Source: DASQWC01 sp035640475 (lineage in GTDB: Bacteria; Actinomycetota; JAICYB01). From it: 10,431 nucleotides of DNA. The notes beneath the pieces were generated by a model. The model made no database searches, was not told the DNA's origin, and was given only the letters and a program-made list of their open reading frames with translations. A program made the position numbers and the translations under genes. The stretch lies in assembly GCA_035640475.1 (NCBI GenBank), contig DASQWC010000045.1, forward strand, positions 1 to 10,431, given 5' to 3'. Below, piece after piece: positions 5,758-10,431 of the stretch. The stretch's first letter is position 1; every line of letters starts with the position of its first letter.

Positions 5758-8700
5758 GTGACCACCACTCCCGAGCGCTTGATCGAAGCTTCCGACGTCC
5801 CCAGGTACGCCTCGATCACTCGCTTGTCGTTGAGCACCTTGTCCGGGGCCCCGCGCGTGACGACGGCGCCCTGCACGAGGGCGAGGAGCTCGTCGGCGAC
5901 GCGTGAGATGAGAGGCATGTCGTGCTCGATGATGAGGATGCTACAGCCGGTCTCGACGCGGACACGGCGAAGCAGCGGCCCGAGCGATTCGGCCTCCGCC
6001 TGAGCAATTCCCGACGACGGTTCGTCCAACAGCAGCACCTTTGGTTCGGTCGCGAGCATGCATGCGATATCAGTAATACGACGCAGACCGGTCGAAAGTT
6101 CCTTTATGAACTTGTCCCGGAACGCGCCCAGCTCGAGCAGCTCGATGAGCTGATCGGCGCGGCTGCGCAACCGGCGCTCCGACTGCCGCGCCTGCGGCGC
6201 CTGCAGCGCGGTGAGCACCATGTTGCGCGCTTGATGCCGCCGGTCGAGGGCAACGAGCAACGTCTCGTACACGGTGAGCGACGGGAAGAGCTTGGCGTCC
6301 TGAAAACGCCGAATGAGCTGCAGCTTCGCGCGCTCGTCCGGGCCGAGCGATGTCACGTCGTTGGCATCGAAGATCACCTTGCCGGCGTCGGGCTTGAGGA
6401 AGCCGGAAATGAGGTCGAAGATCGTCGTCTTCCCCGCTCCGTTCGGACCGATGAGACCGAGCACCTCACCCTCGCGCAACGCAAAGCTCACGTTGTCGAC
6501 GGCCTTCACGCCGCCGAACGACTTCGACAGTCCTTCGACCTCGAGCACCGGCCGGGCATTCTCCAGGGCGGCGCGGCGGCGCTGCTCGGCGCGGGCGGTG
6601 TCCGGTGCGCTGACGAGAGCACCGGTGCCCTTGACGTACACGGCTCGCAGAATGTCGGGACGGCGCAGCAGATCCTTCGTCGGGCCGATGAACTTCACCT
6701 CGCCCTTCTCCATGAACACGGCGCGTTCGGCGATCGTGAGCGCGACGTTGACCGACTGCTCGACGACGATGAGCGTCACCCCGCGCTTGTGAATCCGACG
6801 CACGCACTCGAGCAGCTCCTGGACGACCGCCGGCGACAAACCGAGCGACAGCTCGTCGATCATCAGGAGGCGCGGGCGCGCGAGGAACGCCTGCGCGAGC
6901 GACACCATCTGCTGCTCGCCGCCGGAGAGCTGACCGCCGAGCGCGTCCATGCGGTCCTTGAGCGCCGGGAAGATCTCGAGGACGTCTTTCATGTCGACAT
7001 CCGCAAGTGGGCGTGGCTCCTCGTCGAGGTCGGCGTCGCGCACGGCGTGCGTGTGCAGCCACTTGCCCAGCTCGAGGTTCTCACGCACGGTCAGGCTCGG
7101 GAAGATCCCGCGACCGCCGGGCGCATGCGCGATGCCCCGTCCGGCGATCTCGTGTGCCGGCACGAAGGTGATCTCACGGCCGTCGTACACGACCGCACCG
7201 CTAGATGCTCCGTGACTCCCGCTGATCGCACGGAGCAGCGTCGACTTGCCTGCTCCGTTCGTGCCGAGCAACGCGACGATCTCACCGTCGGCAACGTCGA
7301 AGTCGACGCCGAACAGCACTTGGACGCCGTCGTACTCGACCATGACGTCCCGGCACACGAGGAGCTTGAGCTCGCCGGCTTTCTTCGCGCGTTTGTACTC
7401 GACCGACGCCGCCTGCGACGCGAGCGCACTCCGCCGGTCGCGGTCGAATGTCCCGGCTGCATAGATATCGAGCAGCGCAGAGATGAGGTACAGCGGCACC
7501 GACGCAGCCATCACACCCGAGAACCCCCAATCCGGAATCCTGAAGATGAACGGCTGTTCGATGATGATCGACGGAACAGCGCCGAGGAAGGTCATCGTTG
7601 CCCCGAACGCGCGGACGTGAGCGGGCAGAATGAGGCCCTTGAAGACCTCTCGTCCCGGACCCGTCATGGCCAGGCCGAACCCGAACAACGCGCCCATCGC
7701 CCATAACACGCCGGGTGCCGGGCGTAGCGCGGTCAACCCAAGCGCGAGCGCCCGAACGATCTGATAGACGCCCGACAGAATCAGAGCATTCTGCGGCTTC
7801 CTCCGCATGATGGTGTCGACCAGCCCCCCGCCGAAGAAGCCTCCGACCACTGCGAATAAGCCGGTAAATCCCAGGAGCTTTCCCCGCGCCGAGGCGTCGT
7901 AGCCGTACTCCTCGAAGATGAAGAAGACGTAGACGGCACCGTAGAGCCCATCGCCGGCACGGCCGAAGATCTCTGAGACAAACAGCCGGCGCATGGTACG
8001 GATGCCCCAGATCGTCCGCCACGATTGGCCCAGGCTTGGCGGGGGTTCGGCCTGTCTCGCTTCACTTTCCTTGATCCCAAGCGAGCGGCGCTCCATATAA
8101 CCCCGGATCGGCTCACGAAGCACGAGCAGCGCAACGATCCCACCGAGCACCAAAACCGGAGCAAAGAGGTAGAACGGCGTACGCCAGCCCCACCGAGTGG
8201 CAATGTTGCCGATGATCCACGGCGAACCGTAAAAGCCGAGATAGAAGAGCATGGTGTACAACGCAAACGCACGTCCGCGCGTCTCCGGCGGGTAGTAGTC
8301 GTTCACGAGTGGCACATCGGGCGCAAGCGAAAGGTTGCGGCCGACGAGCTCTGACGCGCTCAACCCAGCTATCGGGGCGACCGTCTTGACATGCGGGATG
8401 GTCAAGCCGCCCAGGCCGTTGACGATGTTACCCACGCCCGTGAACGGCACGCGCCGGACACGATCGAGCAAGTGCGACAGTCCGAGCGCCGCAAAGACGA
8501 CGAAGAACCCAAAGAGGTTCTGAGCGGTCAGTAATCCCACGACGTTCAAGTCCAATTCCTGCACCATGTCCGGCAGCACCAGACCGAAAATGCGGTCGTT
8601 AAACCCTCTGAACCCGGCCAAGATGGACAGCGTGAGAATGGGCACAAGCCCGTACGGCGTTGCGCGGAGCGCGCCCCATTGCGAGGCTTCCTTGAGCGTC

Positions 8701-8912
8701 CGTCCGATCTGACGCAATCCGGCCCGGAAGAAGCCGACGTGCGCGTCTGGAGTCGCGACGACCTCCGGCTCCGGCGGCGGCAGGGCAGGCTCCACCGACC
8801 GACGCAGTTCCGTTTCAGTCCCGAGCTCGACGGCCTCCAGCGGCTCGTCGTCTGTATCTCGCCGCTTCGTCCTCGGCGGCGCCTTGCGCCGTCCTTTTGT
8901 GCTCTTTGCCAC
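5754..8912 (-). CDS. MFS transporter fused to LivF-like and LivG-like ATPases
   Basis: A 1052-aa three-part fusion. Residues 1-80 are a charged, Pro-rich cytoplasmic tail. About 85-490 form an MFS permease with around 12 hydrophobic segments, a degenerate motif A (LLDRVRRVP near 148) and a PPETRGRAFALY loop typical of MFS proteins. About 515-760 are a LivF-like ATPase: Walker A GTNGAGKST (550-558), signature LSGGEQQM (662-669), Walker B IDE (685-687), and EQ at 718-719 in place of the H-loop His, as is normal for LivF. About 788-1040 are a LivG-like ATPase: Walker A GPNGAGKTT (822-830), Q-loop Gln 871, signature LSTGLRR (939-945), Walker B LLDEP (961-965), H-loop His 997. The GTG start has GGAGG 7 bases upstream and lies 2 bases after the permease stop. 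It should power the adjacent LivH-LivM permease. The role and substrate of the MFS part are unknown. Confidence 0.93.
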   Translation of the reverse strand: MAKSTKGRRKAPPRTKRRDTDDEPLEAVELGTETELRRSVEPALPPPEPEVVATPDAHVGFFRAGLRQIGRTLKEASQWGALRATPYGLVPILTLSILAGFRGFNDRIFGLVLPDMVQELDLNVVGLLTAQNLFGFFVVFAALGLSHLLDRVRRVPFTGVGNIVNGLGGLTIPHVKTVAPIAGLSASELVGRNLSLAPDVPLVNDYYPPETRGRAFALYTMLFYLGFYGSPWIIGNIATRWGWRTPFYLFAPVLVLGGIVALLVLREPIRGYMERRSLGIKESEARQAEPPPSLGQSWRTIWGIRTMRRLFVSEIFGRAGDGLYGAVYVFFIFEEYGYDASARGKLLGFTGLFAVVGGFFGGGLVDTIMRRKPQNALILSGVYQIVRALALGLTALRPAPGVLWAMGALFGFGLAMTGPGREVFKGLILPAHVRAFGATMTFLGAVPSIIIEQPFIFRIPDWGFSGVMAASVPLYLISALLDIYAAGTFDRDRRSALASQAASVEYKRAKKAGELKLLVCRDVMVEYDGVQVLFGVDFDVADGEIVALLGTNGAGKSTLLRAISGSHGASSGAVVYDGREITFVPAHEIAGRGIAHAPGGRGIFPSLTVRENLELGKWLHTHAVRDADLDEEPRPLADVDMKDVLEIFPALKDRMDALGGQLSGGEQQMVSLAQAFLARPRLLMIDELSLGLSPAVVQELLECVRRIHKRGVTLIVVEQSVNVALTIAERAVFMEKGEVKFIGPTKDLLRRPDILRAVYVKGTGALVSAPDTARAEQRRRAALENARPVLEVEGLSKSFGGVKAVDNVSFALREGEVLGLIGPNGAGKTTIFDLISGFLKPDAGKVIFDANDVTSLGPDERAKLQLIRRFQDAKLFPSLTVYETLLVALDRRHQARNMVLTALQAPQARQSERRLRSRADQLIELLELGAFRDKFIKELSTGLRRITDIACMLATEPKVLLLDEPSSGIAQAEAESLGPLLRRVRVETGCSILIIEHDMPLISRVADELLALVQGAVVTRGAPDKVLNDKRVIEAYLGTSEASIKRSGVVVT

Positions 8913-8914
8913 CG

Positions 8915-10431
8915 TCAGTCCTCCGCCGCCGCGCGTGCAGCCGCGGCCCCCAGTGCAGATCGGTCGTCGGGGGCTCCGCGCCGTCCGTCCTCTTCCTCTT
9001 CGGCTGCATAGAGACCCGAATCGAGCCTGTAGCCGGACAGATCTTGCGCAGTATCCAGGGTGGTCTCCTTCTCGGCCGCGCCGAGCGGGATGAGCTGTTT
9101 CTCGATGACCGCGGGATCGAAATCGGCCATCAGCGACGGCACGACGATCTGCCTGCGCGTCGCGATGATGCGGAAGACCGAGTCCCTGATCGCGTACGAC
9201 AGCCCGGCCAGGCCCCCGGGAATGATGTAGAGAACGATGAGCACGCCGAACGCCGGCTGCACGAAGTACGCGAGAGTCGGATCGTTGATCGGGAAGAGCT
9301 CGACCACCGACTGGAAGGCCGCGCCGAGCATCGCGCCGGTGACCGACGAGACGCCACCGATAATCGCGTAGATGAAGAGGTTGATGCTCACACCGGGGAT
9401 GAACGCCGTCTCACTCACGGCGCGCTGATGATGCGCGAAAAGAACGCCGGCCAATCCGCAGATGAATCCGGATAGGGCGAAGGCCGCCAGCTTCGTTCGG
9501 ACGACATTGATGCCGAAGGCCTGGAGATCGTTCTCGTTCTCGCGCAGCGCGATCATCACCCGGCCCGGACGACTCCGCCGCAGCGTCACGATCAAGGCGA
9601 CGATGAGCGCCAGGAAGCCGACGGCCAGGTAGTACATGCTGCGCTCGTCCTCGAAGTCGAGGAAGAAGAGAGTCGGACGGCGAATGTCCTCGGGTATCAG
9701 CCAGCCGAAGTAGCGCTCGTCGAAGAGCACAGTCGACACCGCCGCAGCAAAAGCGAGGCTGACGACCGCGAGAAACAAGCCTCGGATGCGGAGCGCCGGC
9801 AACCCGATCAGCATCGCGACGATCGCAGCGATCACGGCTCCGGTGGGGAGCGCGAGCCAGAACGACAATCCGAGCCGAGAAGTGATCGCCCCACCGACCA
9901 TCGCGCCGATGGCGACGAACGCGAACTGACCGAGACTGGCTTGCCCGGCCCAGCCTGTGAGGACGACCAGCGACAGCAGCGCCATTGCGAAGATCGCGGC
10001 CAGCGCGCCGCGGTTGGTCAGGCCCGACTCGACCGTCCACGGAAAGATGAGAACGAACAACGCGCCGGCGGCGATGAGCGCCCGCCGCCAGGTCTTCACC
10101 GACGAGATGTCCAGCAGCTCGCGTGGTGTCGGACGCACTTCTTCCGTCGCTTCCCACGAGCTGCCTTCTTCGGCGCGTTGCAGCGTCCGGCGCTGCGCCA
10201 GAAGGCCGATGATGATGACGACCACCAGCCCGGCCTGCACGAGTCCGTCGTGGTCCCGGTAGCTCCATCCGACCGCCGACTGGAGCATTGAGATCGCGAT
10301 CGCCGCGTAGACGGCAATCGGCAGACTGCGCATCCTCGCGATCACGCCGGCCGTCAACGCGCCGATGAGCACGGTCGGTGCGCCCTGACCCCCGACGGCG
10401 AAGCTCTGCGTCGTCCCCAGCAGCGTGATGC
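8915..10431 (-). CDS. livM: Fused LivH-LivM branched-chain amino acid-type permease (5' partial)
   Basis: The reading frame stays open to the window edge; 504 complete codons are visible and the start lies outside. The first roughly 80 visible residues (TTQSFAVGGQGAPTVLIGAL, then two or three hydrophobic segments) look like the end of a LivH-type permease. A charged cytoplasmic linker of about 37 residues (visible 80-116) joins it to a LivM domain. LivM hallmarks follow: LTGWAGQASLGQFAF (visible near 157), LRIRGLFLAVVSLAF (near 213), the ATPase-contact loop GRVMIALRENENDLQAFGI (near 289) and IIGGVSSVTGAMLGAAF (near 356). About 90 residues remain after the last membrane segment, ending in an acidic then Ala-rich tail, longer than in ordinary LivM. 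It should form the membrane pore of the importer, with ATPases supplied by the next gene 2 bases downstream. An internal GTG at 10372 is not the real start, because homology continues upstream of it. Confidence 0.9.
   Translation of the reverse strand, partial: ITLLGTTQSFAVGGQGAPTVLIGALTAGVIARMRSLPIAVYAAIAISMLQSAVGWSYRDHDGLVQAGLVVVIIIGLLAQRRTLQRAEEGSSWEATEEVRPTPRELLDISSVKTWRRALIAAGALFVLIFPWTVESGLTNRGALAAIFAMALLSLVVLTGWAGQASLGQFAFVAIGAMVGGAITSRLGLSFWLALPTGAVIAAIVAMLIGLPALRIRGLFLAVVSLAFAAAVSTVLFDERYFGWLIPEDIRRPTLFFLDFEDERSMYYLAVGFLALIVALIVTLRRSRPGRVMIALRENENDLQAFGINVVRTKLAAFALSGFICGLAGVLFAHHQRAVSETAFIPGVSINLFIYAIIGGVSSVTGAMLGAAFQSVVELFPINDPTLAYFVQPAFGVLIVLYIIPGGLAGLSYAIRDSVFRIIATRRQIVVPSLMADFDPAVIEKQLIPLGAAEKETTLDTAQDLSGYRLDSGLYAAEEEEDGRRGAPDDRSALGAAAARAAAED
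8920..8924 (-). promoter_or_regulatory. Ribosome binding site of the MFS-ATPase fusion
   Basis: GGAGG on the minus strand, 7 bases before the GTG at 8912 and within the last codons of the permease gene. It fixes the start of the fusion protein, so that the charged N-terminal tail is part of the product. Confidence 0.65.

Noticed and set aside
5922..7706. Long plus-strand open frame of 594 codons opposite the ATPase modules
   Set aside because: It is antisense to intact Walker and signature motifs, its translation is His/Arg/Glu-rich without domain character, and it has no operon partners on that strand.

Overview
The window is a high-GC stretch filled almost completely by seven long genes with actinobacterial character. 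The evidence for that is strong third-position GC, frequent GTG starts, 2-9 base gene spacings or short overlaps, and the actinobacterial style of the Liv-type ABC proteins. I cannot place it more precisely; an uncultured deep-branching actinobacterium is a reasonable guess. I saw no RNA genes, insertion sequences, CRISPR arrays or phage genes, and no gene-free stretch longer than about 35 bases.

Left part (33-3722, plus strand): two tandem paralogous type I solute-binding proteins. Each is anchored by an N-terminal membrane segment rather than a lipid, and each has a proline-rich linker. Right part (3730-10431, minus strand, transcribed right to left): a tightly coupled operon. In order it encodes a fused LivH-LivM permease (5' end outside the window), a large MFS-LivF-LivG fusion, a cupredoxin-like lipoprotein without recognisable copper ligands, a small lipoprotein of unknown family apparently starting at CTG, and a larger lipoprotein with a possible LolA/LppX-like fold. 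Most genes in this operon overlap the next by 4-8 bases; the permease and the MFS fusion are separated by 2 bases. The two gene sets converge on a 7-base gap, and a perfect inverted repeat there contains both stop codons.

Together this looks like a complete branched-chain amino acid/amide (HAAT/Liv) family importer with unusual architecture. Both membrane domains are on one polypeptide and both ATPases on another, which also carries a complete 12-helix MFS transporter. Two membrane-tethered receptors and three surface lipoproteins complete the set. The substrate cannot be read from the sequence. The most notable points are the MFS-ATPase-ATPase fusion, the ligand-less cupredoxin in the same operon, the strict protein-level conservation of the receptor linker, and the likely CTG start.
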